28,276 bases of DNA from Candidatus Villigracilis saccharophilus (GTDB lineage Bacteria > Chloroflexota > Anaerolineae > Anaerolineales > Villigracilaceae), in contig JADJNA010000001.1 of the NCBI GenBank assembly GCA_016709305.1, forward strand, positions 1-28,276. Reading direction: 5' to 3'. The notes below the pieces were generated by a model that saw nothing but the letters and a program-made list of their open reading frames with translations, had not been told where the DNA came from and searched no databases. Every line of letters starts with the position of its first letter. The first letter of the stretch is position 1. Position numbers and translations under genes: made by a program. Below, in pieces: positions 8,307-14,381 of the stretch.

Positions 8307-8675
8307 ATGAATCTTTCCACTGGGGTTGACCTTGTTGAGGTTGCGCGTATTCGTGATGCGATTGATCGTCATGGGGAACGATTTGTTGCGCGCATTTTCA
8401 CTGAACTGGAACAACAGGATTGCAAAGGCAGGTTGGAATCTCTGGCTGCAAGGTTCGCGGCAAAAGAAGCGGTCGCCAAAACATTGGGCTGCGGAATTGG
8501 CGATGTGAGCTGGCTTGATATAGAAGTGGTCGGTGATGAGAATCACGCGCCGCATTTGTACCTGCATGGAGCGGGTCAGAACCTGGCGATGAAACTGGGT
8601 CTGTCAAATTGGTCGGTCAGTTTGAGTCATACGGCGACGCATGCGATTGCATTTGTTGTGGCAGTTGGGGAATAA
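8307..8675 (+). CDS. acpS: Holo-[acyl-carrier-protein] synthase
   Basis: This is a 122-residue phosphopantetheinyl transferase of the AcpS type. It moves the 4'-phosphopantetheine group of coenzyme A onto a serine of acyl carrier protein, switching on fatty acid synthesis. The magnesium-binding residues are in TGVDLVEVARI (Asp8) and RFAAKEAVAKTLG (Glu54), and the C-terminal SVSLSHTATHAIAFVVA matches the family's last strands (usually SxSHxxxxA). The length is typical. It starts 8 bases after the M16 partner gene, so it is likely co-transcribed, with no functional link implied. A strong hairpin terminator follows at 8784-8829. Confidence 0.93.
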   Translation: MNLSTGVDLVEVARIRDAIDRHGERFVARIFTELEQQDCKGRLESLAARFAAKEAVAKTLGCGIGDVSWLDIEVVGDENHAPHLYLHGAGQNLAMKLGLSNWSVSLSHTATHAIAFVVAVGE

Positions 8676-8747
8676 TAAAAAATCATCCACACACTAATTC
8701 GGCGGCTAATTGTCCGGTGATCCCGTCAATATCGTAAATTAAATAAG

Positions 8748-8829
8748 AACATCCCGCGACCAGTATTCGCAGGATGTTAGCTGAAATAAGAGAGCGCTGG
8801 CGTCCTAGGATCAACCCTCTCTTATTTTT
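8748..8829 (+). terminator. Tandem hairpins ending in an intrinsic terminator
   Basis: Two stem-loops stand in series in the gap after acpS. The first (8748-8778) pairs aacatcc with ggatgtt, with extra CGCGA/TCGC pairing inside. The second has an 11-bp perfect stem (aaataagagag / ctctcttattt, 8784-8794 and 8817-8827) whose right arm runs into TTTTT, a rho-independent terminator for the plus-strand transcript. It overlaps the stop codon of the convergent 78-aa gene, so it may serve both directions, although the T run is better on the plus strand. Confidence 0.75.
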
Positions 8830-9058
8830 GATCCTCGATGCCGATCCATAGGTGCCCGGGCATGATTGGTTGGAAAGGGCGGATGGTGAGTTTGCCCAAT
8901 TGAAATTGTCTTTGACCGCTATCCAGCATGCTTGGATGAACAAGGCAGATATCCGGGGTACCCCCAAATTTCTTTTTATAATACTCCATGGCTTTTTGGA
9001 TCTTTACGCTCAAAGTAGTTTTTGGATCATTGTCAAACCATAACATTCCAGTGTGCAT
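8822..9058 (-). CDS. Conserved-looking 78-residue hypothetical protein
   Basis: This is a small soluble protein of unknown function. The N-terminus LWFDNDPKTTLSVKIQKAM and the segment YYKKKFGGTPDICLVHPSML read like an alpha/beta fold, and a proline-rich strand (IRPFQPIMPGHLWIGIED) closes it. There is no membrane segment, no cysteine pair and no recognisable catalytic motif. It starts 13 bases after the TAA (9072-9074) that ends the ATPase frame when its internal TGA is read through, with AAGGAAAAA as ribosome binding site. The two genes are therefore almost certainly one transcript under the LexA-type operator at 9862. The pairing suggests that the two proteins act together. Confidence 0.7.
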   Translation of the reverse strand: MHTGMLWFDNDPKTTLSVKIQKAMEYYKKKFGGTPDICLVHPSMLDSGQRQFQLGKLTIRPFQPIMPGHLWIGIEDQK

Positions 9059-9071
9059 GATGTTTTTCCTT

Positions 9072-9191
9072 TTATTGATCCAGGGCCGGAATCCAGAAAC
9101 TCAGCCAGTTACTTCCTTCCCGCATGACAAATTGCGAGCCGGCAGTCAGGTCATTGAGGTTTTGTTCGAACCGCCTGTCAGGATATTTGAC
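9072..9191 (-). other. In-frame 3' extension of the ATPase gene beyond a TGA codon
   Basis: Immediately after the TGA at 9192-9194 the same frame stays open for 39 codons (VKYPDRRFEQNLNDL... through GSQFVMREG and WLSFWIPALDQ) to a TAA at 9072. This tail looks like protein, with a hydrophobic/aromatic closing strand, and it ends just before the next gene's ribosome binding site. It most likely belongs to the ATPase, making the full product 262 residues. The TGA would then be a nonsense mutation, a sequencing error or, less likely, a recoded codon. Confidence 0.6.
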
Positions 9192-9860
9192 TCAGTTGAA
9201 ATCAAATATCCTTCCAAATAACCGGGTGCGGAAGAATTCCAGCCAAAGGTTGATATGCCTTGCGCGGCTTGCATTGATAGTGACGATCGGCCATACCCGG
9301 CGGCTGGGTCCACGCAGTAAAAGCCAGCGCAAACTTTGTTCGGCTTGTTGATTTAGTTTTGTTAAAGCTTCCAGATCATCTATCAGAAGCAATACGGATT
9401 GTTGATCGCCTTTGTTGTTATGCGCCCAGGTCACAAGCGAGTACAATAGGTCTTGTGTTGTTGGGTCTTGTGTTGAGTAAATGCCCGCGTTGTTCTGTTT
9501 CGAATGAATGTCATCCCATTCCTTTGGATATTGGGTGATGACACTGTATTGAACGTCTGAAGGCGAATGCGTATGCTCGGTGGCAGTGGCTATGGCTTGC
9601 AGGAGTGTGGTTTTTCCACTGGCCTGATCTCCGCTAATGAGAATGGGACCTGGGATGGGATCGTATAGATTTAATAGCACGGGCAATCCATCTTCTGCGA
9701 GGCCGAGGAATACCGCTTCCGGGGGCAGGGGGGATGCGTTCGCAATGACCGATCTTAAATTAGGTAGACCAGGCGCGGGCGGAGTGTGATGCGCTTGCTC
9801 TTCTTCGGCAAGTTCAGCTAATGCATCGATCATCAAGGAAAATTGATTGAGTTTGCTCAT
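9192..9860 (-). CDS. P-loop ATPase (FtsK/AAA-like), probably LexA-controlled, with premature TGA
   Basis: This 222-residue protein has a Walker A loop, GDQASGKTT (77-85), and a Walker B strand, VLLLIDDLE (156-164). A Ser/Arg-rich sensor-like loop, RGPSRRVWPIVTINA (183-197), follows. The arrangement, with a variable N-terminus and a strand-loop PGPILISG before the P loop, resembles the ATP-binding half of FtsK/HerA-type DNA motors or a small AAA protein; the exact family is unsure. No membrane segment is seen. The coding frame ends at a TGA, but the same frame continues convincingly to 9072. The ATG at 9860 abuts a LexA-type palindrome that itself contains the AGGTG likely to act as ribosome binding site. 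SOS induction is therefore inferred. The 78-aa gene downstream is its probable partner. Confidence 0.75.
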   Translation of the reverse strand: MSKLNQFSLMIDALAELAEEEQAHHTPPAPGLPNLRSVIANASPLPPEAVFLGLAEDGLPVLLNLYDPIPGPILISGDQASGKTTLLQAIATATEHTHSPSDVQYSVITQYPKEWDDIHSKQNNAGIYSTQDPTTQDLLYSLVTWAHNNKGDQQSVLLLIDDLEALTKLNQQAEQSLRWLLLRGPSRRVWPIVTINASRARHINLWLEFFRTRLFGRIFDFN

Positions 9861-9861
9861 A

Positions 9862-9907
9862 TTAGAACACCTGTTCTAATATTACTTCCAACAGTTTTTC
9901 TTGTCAA
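9862..9907 (-). promoter_or_regulatory. Promoter with overlapping LexA-type operator for the ATPase operon
   Basis: On the minus strand TTGACA (9902-9907), a 17-base spacer and TAATAT (9879-9884) form a strong promoter. The palindrome TTAGAACAGGTGTTCTAA (9862-9879) follows at once, with the GAAC-N4-GTTC core found in Gram-positive-type LexA (DinR) boxes and also in the lexA promoter of this window. It covers the start point and the AGGTG ribosome binding site, and it ends one base before the ATG. The leader should be only about 10 bases long. Repression by LexA is inferred from the shared core. Confidence 0.8.
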
Positions 9908-9956
9908 GGTTTGAGTTTTTATTTATTTGGATATTAATAATGATAGCGTGTTTATC

Positions 9957-9984
9957 TTGACGCTGGGCGTTGTTTTGGTATAAT
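9957..9984 (+). promoter_or_regulatory. Promoter of the tRNA-tuf operon
   Basis: TTGACG (9957-9962), a 16-base spacer and a perfect TATAAT (9979-9984) lie 18 bases upstream of the first tRNA. The next GC-rich bases (CCGCC) could be a stringent-type discriminator, as expected for a stable-RNA promoter. Confidence 0.75.
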
Positions 9985-10002
9985 CCGCCTGCTTAATCAC
10001 TT

Positions 10003-10075
10003 GCCGACGTAGCTCAATTGGCAGAGCACCCGCCTTGTAAGCGGGAGGTTACGAGTTCAATTCTCGTCGTCGGCT
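10003..10075 (+). tRNA. tRNA-Thr (UGU anticodon)
   Basis: A full cloverleaf is visible. The acceptor stem is GCCGACG/CGTCGGC, the D arm is GCTC/GAGC, the anticodon stem is CCCGC/GCGGG with loop CTTGTAA (anticodon TGT), and the T arm is ACGAG-TTCAATT-CTCGT. The discriminator base is T. CCA is not encoded. It is the first gene of the tRNA-tuf transcript. Confidence 0.95.
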
Positions 10076-10132
10076 CTGCGGTTGTTGACTGTAGAAGTTG
10101 TCGGTTGGTGATCAGCAAAAATAATTTATCCC

Positions 10133-10215
10133 GGGCGGTTACCCAAGTGGCCAAAGGGGACTGACTGTAAATCAGTTGTCAGAAGACTTCGGAGGTTCGA
10201 ATCCTTCACCGCCCA
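10133..10215 (+). tRNA. tRNA-Tyr (GUA anticodon)
   Basis: This class II tRNA has acceptor stem GGGCGGT/ACCGCCC, anticodon stem ACTGA/TCAGT with loop CTGTAAA (anticodon GTA), and a long variable arm between the anticodon and T arms. The T loop is GGAGG-TTCGAAT-CCTTC, with one mismatch-like G-T pair. The discriminator is A and CCA is not encoded. A 7-bp hairpin (accggaa/ttccggt, 10218-10234) follows and probably marks an RNA processing point. Confidence 0.93.
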
Positions 10216-10245
10216 CTACCGGAAGATTTCCGGTCAGCACGTTAA

Positions 10246-10318
10246 GCCCTCATAGCTCAGTCGGTAGAGCACACCCTTGGTAAGGGTGAGGTCACGAGTT
10301 CGAGTCTCGTTGAGGGCT
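10246..10318 (+). tRNA. tRNA-Thr (GGU anticodon)
   Basis: The cloverleaf has acceptor GCCCTCA/TGAGGGC, D arm GCTC/GAGC, anticodon stem ACCCT/AGGGT with loop TGGTA-type carrying anticodon GGT, and T arm CACGAG-TTCGAGT-CTCGTT. It lies 49 bases ahead of tuf, so tuf is co-transcribed with the tRNAs. Together with the UGU isoacceptor, two threonine tRNAs flank tRNA-Tyr. Confidence 0.94.
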
Positions 10319-10367
10319 CAGTTGCTGAAAAGCATTCTTGTCTAATATATAAAAAGGAGTTATTCAA

Positions 10368-11567
10368 ATGGCGAAGGTAAAATTTGACCGCAGCAAACCG
10401 CATCTGAATGTAGGGACCATGGGTCATATTGATCATGGGAAAACGACATTGACAGCGGCGATCACCAAAGTAGCCGGATTTTCAGGGCAGGCTGACTTCC
10501 GTGCGTACGATCAAATTGATAACGCACCGGAAGAAAAAGCGCGCGGGATCACGATCAACATCGCGCACGTGGAATACCAGACAGACAAGCGCCATTACGC
10601 GCATGTGGACATGCCAGGCCATCGTGACTATATCAAGAACATGATCACGGGCGCGGCGCAGGTGGATGGAGCGATTTTGGTGGTAGCGGCACCTGATGGT
10701 CCGATGCCGCAGACGCGTGAGCACGTTCTGCTAGCGCGTCAAGTGGAAGTCCCCTCGATCGTGATCTTCTTGAACAAAGTGGATATGATGGACGACCCGG
10801 AATTGCTGGAGCTGGTGGAACTGGAACTGCGTGAACTGCTGACCGCCCAGGGTTTCCCCGGCGACACGACACCGATCGTGCGCGGATCAGCCAAACTGGC
10901 ATTGGAAAGCACCAGCCTGGATAAGAATGCACCCGAATACGCTTGTATCCATGAGCTGTTGCGAGTGGTGGATGAGTATATTCCCGAGCCGAAACGCGAT
11001 ACCGAGAAACCGTTCATGATGTCAGTGGAAGACGTGTTCTCGATCAAGGGACGCGGAACGGTGGTAACCGGACGTATCGACCGCGGCATCATCAAGATCG
11101 GGGAACCGATCGAGATCATCGGGCTGCGTGAAACGAAGAGCACCGTGTGTACGGGCGTGGAAATGTTCCACAAGCAGTTGGATGAAGGCATGGCCGGAGA
11201 CAACGTGGGCTTGTTGCTGCGCGGAATTGAACGAGAAGATGTGGAGCGAGGTCAGGTGTTGGCCAAGCCGAAATCGATCACACCGCACAAGAAGTTTTTG
11301 GCGGAAGTGTACGTGTTGAAGAAGGAAGAAGGCGGACGCCACAAGGCATTCTTTAGTGGCTACCGACCGCAGTTCTACATCCGCACGATGGATGTAACGG
11401 GCGACATCACGCTGCCGGAAGGCGTGGAGATGGTCATGCCCGGAGACAACGTCAACCTGACGGTTGAGTTGATTGTTCCTGTCGCGCTTGAACAGGGTTC
11501 CAAGTTCGCCATTCGTGAAGGCGGTCTGACCGTCGGCGCGGGTGTCGTTACCAAGATCATTGAATAA
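10368..11567 (+). CDS. tuf: Elongation factor Tu
   Basis: This 399-residue translation GTPase carries aminoacyl-tRNA to the ribosome. The G motifs are G1 GHIDHGKT (19-26), G2 around RGITI (59-63), G3 DMPGH (81-85) and G4 NKVD (136-139). Domains 2 and 3 are complete, with KGRGTVVTGRI, FFSGYRPQFYIRT and the closing VGAGVVTKIIE. The N-terminus MAKVKFDRSKPHLNVGT is close to that of Chloroflexus-type EF-Tu. Odd points are DMPGHRDY where most bacteria have DCPGHADY, Ile for Val in G1, and GGLTVGAG where GGRTVGAG is usual. The Arg after the catalytic His is seen in EF-1A of archaea and eukaryotes. The ATG follows AAAAAGGAGTTATTCAA. The gene is in a tRNA-tuf-rpmG transcript. Confidence 0.98.
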   Translation: MAKVKFDRSKPHLNVGTMGHIDHGKTTLTAAITKVAGFSGQADFRAYDQIDNAPEEKARGITINIAHVEYQTDKRHYAHVDMPGHRDYIKNMITGAAQVDGAILVVAAPDGPMPQTREHVLLARQVEVPSIVIFLNKVDMMDDPELLELVELELRELLTAQGFPGDTTPIVRGSAKLALESTSLDKNAPEYACIHELLRVVDEYIPEPKRDTEKPFMMSVEDVFSIKGRGTVVTGRIDRGIIKIGEPIEIIGLRETKSTVCTGVEMFHKQLDEGMAGDNVGLLLRGIEREDVERGQVLAKPKSITPHKKFLAEVYVLKKEEGGRHKAFFSGYRPQFYIRTMDVTGDITLPEGVEMVMPGDNVNLTVELIVPVALEQGSKFAIREGGLTVGAGVVTKIIE

Positions 11568-11589
11568 AAAGAAAGCAAGGTAGTAAAAG

Positions 11590-11760
11590 ATGGCTTCCAA
11601 GAAAAAAGATGTCCGCCCCGTGATTACGCTCCAGTGCAATGACTGCAAGGAGCGCAATTACACCACCGAGAAGAATCGTCGTAATGATCCCAACCGGTTG
11701 GAGTTCAACAAGTACTGCTCTCGCTGCCGTAAGCACACACAGCACCGCGAGACCAAGTAG
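11590..11760 (+). CDS. rpmG: 50S ribosomal protein L33
   Basis: This 56-residue ribosomal protein is read from ATG at 11590 to TAG. The zinc-ribbon form is kept: Cys16 and Cys19 (LQCNDCKERNY) pair with Cys43 and Cys46 (KYCSRCRKHT). Such C+ versions of L33 bind zinc. The segment EKNRRNDPNRLEFNKYC is typical. It lies 22 bases after tuf, so it is in the same operon. The ribosome binding site is a modest AAGGTAG. A 10-bp hairpin and tRNA-Trp follow. Confidence 0.95.
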   Translation: MASKKKDVRPVITLQCNDCKERNYTTEKNRRNDPNRLEFNKYCSRCRKHTQHRETK

Positions 11761-11776
11761 TAGATGATATAGAAAT

Positions 11777-11799
11777 GGTGGGGTATAATATACCCCACC
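11777..11799 (+). other. Strong stem-loop with embedded TATAAT between rpmG and tRNA-Trp
   Basis: Ten base pairs (ggtggggtat / ataccccacc) enclose a three-base loop. The following sequence CAAATTT is a poor T run, so termination would be weak. The left arm and loop spell TATAAT (11784-11789) about 18 bases before tRNA-Trp, which could be a -10 box, but I see no matching -35. Its role may be RNA processing, a weak terminator or a promoter element. Confidence 0.45.
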
Positions 11800-11806
11800 C
11801 AAATTT

Positions 11807-11879
11807 AGGCCAGTGGCTCAATTGGCAGAGCACTCGTCTCCAACACGAGCGGTTGTGGGTTCGATTCCTACCTGGCCTG
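11807..11879 (+). tRNA. tRNA-Trp (CCA anticodon)
   Basis: The cloverleaf has acceptor AGGCCAG/CTGGCCT, D arm GCTC/GAGC, anticodon stem CTCGT/ACGAG with loop CTCCAAC (anticodon CCA), and T arm GTGGG-TTCGATT-CCTAC. The discriminator is G, as expected for tryptophan tRNA. A tRNA-Trp just ahead of secE is a common bacterial arrangement. Confidence 0.95.
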
Positions 11880-11887
11880 CCTGTGGC

Positions 11888-11911
11888 AAACGCCGCGTTA
11901 TGCGGCGTTTT
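11888..11911 (+). terminator. Hairpin terminator after tRNA-Trp
   Basis: A 9-bp stem (aaacgccgc / gcggcgttt) with a 5-base loop merges into a short TTTT run. It is well placed to end the tRNA-tuf-rpmG-tRNA-Trp transcript or to reduce flow into secE. Confidence 0.65.
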
Positions 11912-11940
11912 AGCCGTAAAAATTAAGAAGGAGTATTGCC

Positions 11941-12162
11941 TTGGCTGAGAAAGAGAAGAAGAAAGTCAAGAAAAGCGAAAACGCCATCCAGCGTTATTTC
12001 CGTGAGACCACGGGTGAACTTCGCAAAGTGAGCTGGCCGACCATGCCTGAAGCAAGACGCCTTACGTGGCTTGTGCTTGTGGTGATGGTGATCGTAGGTG
12101 CATTTCTTGCAACTATCGATCTTCTATCCAGCAACTTGATGAATTTGATTTTAGGTATTTAA
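11941..12162 (+). CDS. secE: Preprotein translocase subunit SecE
   Basis: This 73-residue SecE has a single C-terminal membrane span (about 42-60) after a lysine-rich N-terminus. The family motif ETTGELRKVSWPTMPEARRLT (22-42) lies on the amphipathic helix that clamps SecY. The start is TTG at 11941, chosen because GAAGGAG lies 8 bases upstream and no ATG or GTG gives a complete protein. nusG follows 18 bases later, the usual partner. Confidence 0.95.
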   Translation: MAEKEKKKVKKSENAIQRYFRETTGELRKVSWPTMPEARRLTWLVLVVMVIVGAFLATIDLLSSNLMNLILGI

Positions 12163-12180
12163 TTTCGAATTGAGGATCTG

Positions 12181-12879
12181 ATGGATTTACCGGAACCACA
12201 AGAGCAGTTAGAACAGGAACCGATAGGTGAACAGGCCGAGGGGCAGTCCGCTCCTGCGGATGTAGCTCCCGTCGCTTCTTCTTCGAGACGGAAGCCTGCC
12301 CGTCGTTCCGAGACGCAGATTCCCGCCGATCTGCCTTCTGTTGAAGTGACAGTCGAGGGGCCCGCCTGGTATGTGATTCACTGTTATTCAGGATATGAGA
12401 ATAAGGTGCGTCATAATCTTGAGCAGCGCATTGAAACCATGGGTATGAAAGACAAGATCTTTGATGTGGTCATCCCGACTCAGGAAGAGATCGAAGTCAA
12501 GGATGGCAAGCGTAAAACGGTGGAACGCCACATCTTCCCGGGATATGTGCTTGTGAATCTCGCCCTTTCGGAAGAATCCTGGTATGTGGTCCGCAATACC
12601 CCGGGTGTAACCGGCTTTGTAGGGATGGGAAACAACCCGACACCGTTACGCCCTGAAGAAGTGGCTCAGATCGTGAAGCGTATGGAAGCTGAAGCGCCCA
12701 CAGTCAAGGTCACCTTCAAGGTGGGTGAGCGGGTGCGCATCGTGGATGGGCCGTTCAATGATTTCCGCGGCATGGTGTCTGAGATCGACATGGAGCGCAC
12801 AAAGGTGCGCGTGATGGTGAGCTTCTTCGGACGCGAAACACCTGTTGAGTTGGACTTCCTGCAAGTAGAAAAAGCGTAG
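12181..12879 (+). CDS. nusG: Transcription termination/antitermination protein NusG
   Basis: This 232-residue NusG binds RNA polymerase and links it to Rho or the ribosome. The NGN domain spans about 62-170, starting at PAWYVIHCYSGYENKV and with RHIFPGYVLVNL in its middle. The KOW domain is at about 178-232 (FKVGERVRIVDGPFNDFRG, ending VELDFLQVEKA). The first 60 residues are an extra acidic, Pro/Ala-rich and then Arg-rich tail (RRKPARRSETQ) that most bacterial NusG proteins lack. The ATG follows GAGG. rplK begins about 100 bases downstream in the same direction. Confidence 0.96.
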   Translation: MDLPEPQEQLEQEPIGEQAEGQSAPADVAPVASSSRRKPARRSETQIPADLPSVEVTVEGPAWYVIHCYSGYENKVRHNLEQRIETMGMKDKIFDVVIPTQEEIEVKDGKRKTVERHIFPGYVLVNLALSEESWYVVRNTPGVTGFVGMGNNPTPLRPEEVAQIVKRMEAEAPTVKVTFKVGERVRIVDGPFNDFRGMVSEIDMERTKVRVMVSFFGRETPVELDFLQVEKA

Positions 12880-12905
12880 CATAGAAAAAATTTATTAGAC
12901 AGTAG

Positions 12906-12957
12906 CAGACCACACTCAGGTCTGATGCGGTGGGAGGGTCTCCCAAATGACCCGCTA
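12906..12957 (+). promoter_or_regulatory. Structured leader upstream of rplK
   Basis: The 102-base gap ahead of rplK can fold into a 6-bp hairpin (cagacc/ggtctg, 12906-12911 and 12919-12924), then a G-rich hairpin (ggga/tccc) and a longer pairing of GCGG with CCCGC. Ribosomal protein L1 represses the L11-L1 transcript in many bacteria by binding such a leader. I cannot match a specific L1 site, so this is only a possibility. Confidence 0.3.
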
Positions 12958-12981
12958 AAACCACAAAGGAGTTAAGTCAAA

Positions 12982-13407
12982 ATGGCAAAGAAATTAAAGG
13001 CAATCGTTCGTCTTCAGCTCGAAGCTGGCAAGGCCAATCCTGCGCCTCCCGTTGGCCCCGCGCTCGCAAGCCATGGTATTAATATCATGGCATTCTGCAA
13101 GGAATACAATGCCCGCACATCCAATCGTCCTGGCGAGACGCTTCCGGCGGAAATAACAATTTATACCGATGGTTCATTCACTTTTGTGCTTCGTACATCG
13201 CCCGCGGCGGTATTACTTCGCAAGGCAGCCAAGGTTGAAAAGGGCTCCGGTGTGCCGAATAAAGACAAGGTCGGCAAGGTAACCCGTGCTCAAGTGAAGG
13301 AAATTGCTGAGTTGAAGATGAAAGATCTGAACGCGATCGACATGGAAGGCGCGATGAAGCAGATCGAAGGCACCGCCCGTTCCATGGGCATAACAATCAC
13401 CGAATAA
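12982..13407 (+). CDS. rplK: 50S ribosomal protein L11
   Basis: This 141-residue L11 forms the GTPase-associated centre of the large subunit with L10/L12. The N-terminal domain shows VRLQLEAGKANPAPPVGPALASHG, including the conserved proline-rich turn, and NIMAFCKEYNART. The C-terminal rRNA-binding domain includes GSGVPNKDKVGKVT and ends GTARSMGITI. The length is standard. The ATG at 12982 follows AAAGGAGTTAAGTCAAA. rplA follows 49 bases later across a UUCG-capped hairpin (13418-13435). Confidence 0.97.
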   Translation: MAKKLKAIVRLQLEAGKANPAPPVGPALASHGINIMAFCKEYNARTSNRPGETLPAEITIYTDGSFTFVLRTSPAAVLLRKAAKVEKGSGVPNKDKVGKVTRAQVKEIAELKMKDLNAIDMEGAMKQIEGTARSMGITITE

Positions 13408-13417
13408 TTTTGTGGGA

Positions 13418-13435
13418 GGACGGCTTCGGCTGTCC
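13418..13435 (+). other. UUCG tetraloop hairpin between rplK and rplA
   Basis: Seven base pairs (ggacggc / gctgtcc, with one G-T pair) are closed by a TTCG loop. No T run follows, so it is more likely an RNA stabiliser or a translation-spacing element than a terminator. It lies within the frame extension upstream of rplA, which supports non-coding status there. Confidence 0.6.
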
Positions 13436-13456
13436 GCTTGTACCACGGAGGATAAA

Positions 13457-14170
13457 ATGGCAAAACACGGAAAGAAATATACGGCGGCTGCCGCCAAAGT
13501 TGATATTGACAAGGTTTACTCTGCCAAGGAAGCGATTACGCTTGCCAAGGAAACCTCGATCACAAAATTTGATTCAACAGTTGAAGTTCACATGCGCACA
13601 TCACTTGACTCACGTCAGGCTGATCAACAGTTGCGCGATGTGGTTGTGCTTCCGCACGGACTTGGCAAGACAGTGCGAGTGCTTGTCTTTGCACAGGGTG
13701 AAGGCGCCGTCGCGGCCCGCGCCGCTGGTGCTGACCTTGTTGCGGATGATGATGAGACCATGAAGAAGATCGAAGGCGGCATGTTGGATTTTGATGTGGC
13801 GATCTCCACCCCTGATGCGATGGGTAAGGTGGGACGCCTGGGCCGTGTACTGGGTCCGCGTGGTCTCATGCCTAATCCGAAGGCCGGCACGGTGGTGCCT
13901 GCATCAGATATGGAACGCGCCATTAGAGAAGCCAAGGCGGGTCGTGTGGAATTCCGTCTGGACAAGACCAATAATATCCATGTTTCGATCGGCAAAGTTT
14001 CTTTCGAAGTCAATAAGTTGATCGAGAATTACGCGGCCTTGATGGATGGCGTGAACAAGGCTCGTCCCTCAGGCGCGAAGGGTAACTTCATCAAACGCAT
14101 TACGGTAACAACGACCATGGGTCCTGGCATGAAGATGGATCCCAACGAACATATGGATGGTGCCGAGTAG
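13457..14170 (+). CDS. rplA: 50S ribosomal protein L1
   Basis: This 237-residue L1 forms the mobile stalk near the E site. Conserved features are KHGKKY at the N-terminus, VEVHMRTSLDSRQADQQLRD, LPHGLGKTVRVLVFA, GRLGRVLGPRGLMPNPKAGT and KRITVTTTMGPGMKMD. An upstream GTG at 13412 keeps the frame open but would add 15 atypical residues through the UUCG hairpin. ATG 13457, with CGGAGG 6-11 bases upstream and an immediate MAKHGKKY, is the right start. In other bacteria L1 represses its own operon. Confidence 0.97.
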   Translation: MAKHGKKYTAAAAKVDIDKVYSAKEAITLAKETSITKFDSTVEVHMRTSLDSRQADQQLRDVVVLPHGLGKTVRVLVFAQGEGAVAARAAGADLVADDDETMKKIEGGMLDFDVAISTPDAMGKVGRLGRVLGPRGLMPNPKAGTVVPASDMERAIREAKAGRVEFRLDKTNNIHVSIGKVSFEVNKLIENYAALMDGVNKARPSGAKGNFIKRITVTTTMGPGMKMDPNEHMDGAE

Positions 14171-14184
14171 CAGTACTCGTTAAA

Positions 14185-14358
14185 TCATTAAAACCACTTC
14201 GCCGTTGAAGGCGGGTGTCCCACAATTTTGGGACTTAATTTCCTGCTCAGGTGGAGACTGATAGCAATTTGCAACACGCAAGTGTTGATTCCCTTCTGGG
14301 ACTTCCCCTAACGGGGACTGCGAAAAGTCTTTGCCTGTGTAAGTGGCAAAGACTTTTT
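14185..14358 (+). promoter_or_regulatory. Ribosomal protein L10 leader (autoregulatory attenuator)
   Basis: The gap of about 210 bases between rplA and rplJ holds several hairpins (for example gtcccacaattttgggac and tccccctaacgggga-like) and the segment CCTGCTCAGGTGG, which resembles the L10(L12)4 binding motif of L10 leaders. It ends in a strong terminator hairpin at 14324-14358 just before the rplJ ribosome binding site. The layout matches the known L10 leader, in which L10 bound to L12 controls transcription or translation of rplJL. The match is by eye. Confidence 0.75.
14324..14358 (+). terminator. Attenuator terminator in the L10 leader
   Basis: A perfect 12-bp stem (aaagtctttgcc / ggcaaagacttt) with a 9-base loop runs into TTTTT. 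It ends only 5 bases before the AAAGGAGGTG ribosome binding site of rplJ, so transcription of rplJL depends on its being bypassed. Confidence 0.85.
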
Positions 14359-14381
14359 AATTGAAAGGAGGTGAATACCCT

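Noticed and set aside
10003..10318. tRNA cluster as a phage or island attachment site
   Set aside because: No integrase gene or repeated tRNA 3' end is seen nearby.
11022..11657. Minus-strand 211-aa frame over tuf
   Set aside because: It is antisense to EF-Tu, whose codon bias creates long shadow frames.
13412..13456. GTG at 13412 as the start of rplA
   Set aside because: It would translate through a UUCG hairpin and the ribosome binding site; ATG 13457 gives the standard L1 N-terminus.
14361..14381. TTG at 14361 as the start of rplJ
   Set aside because: The ribosome binding site AAAGGAGGTG would lie inside the gene; TTG 14382 is correctly spaced.
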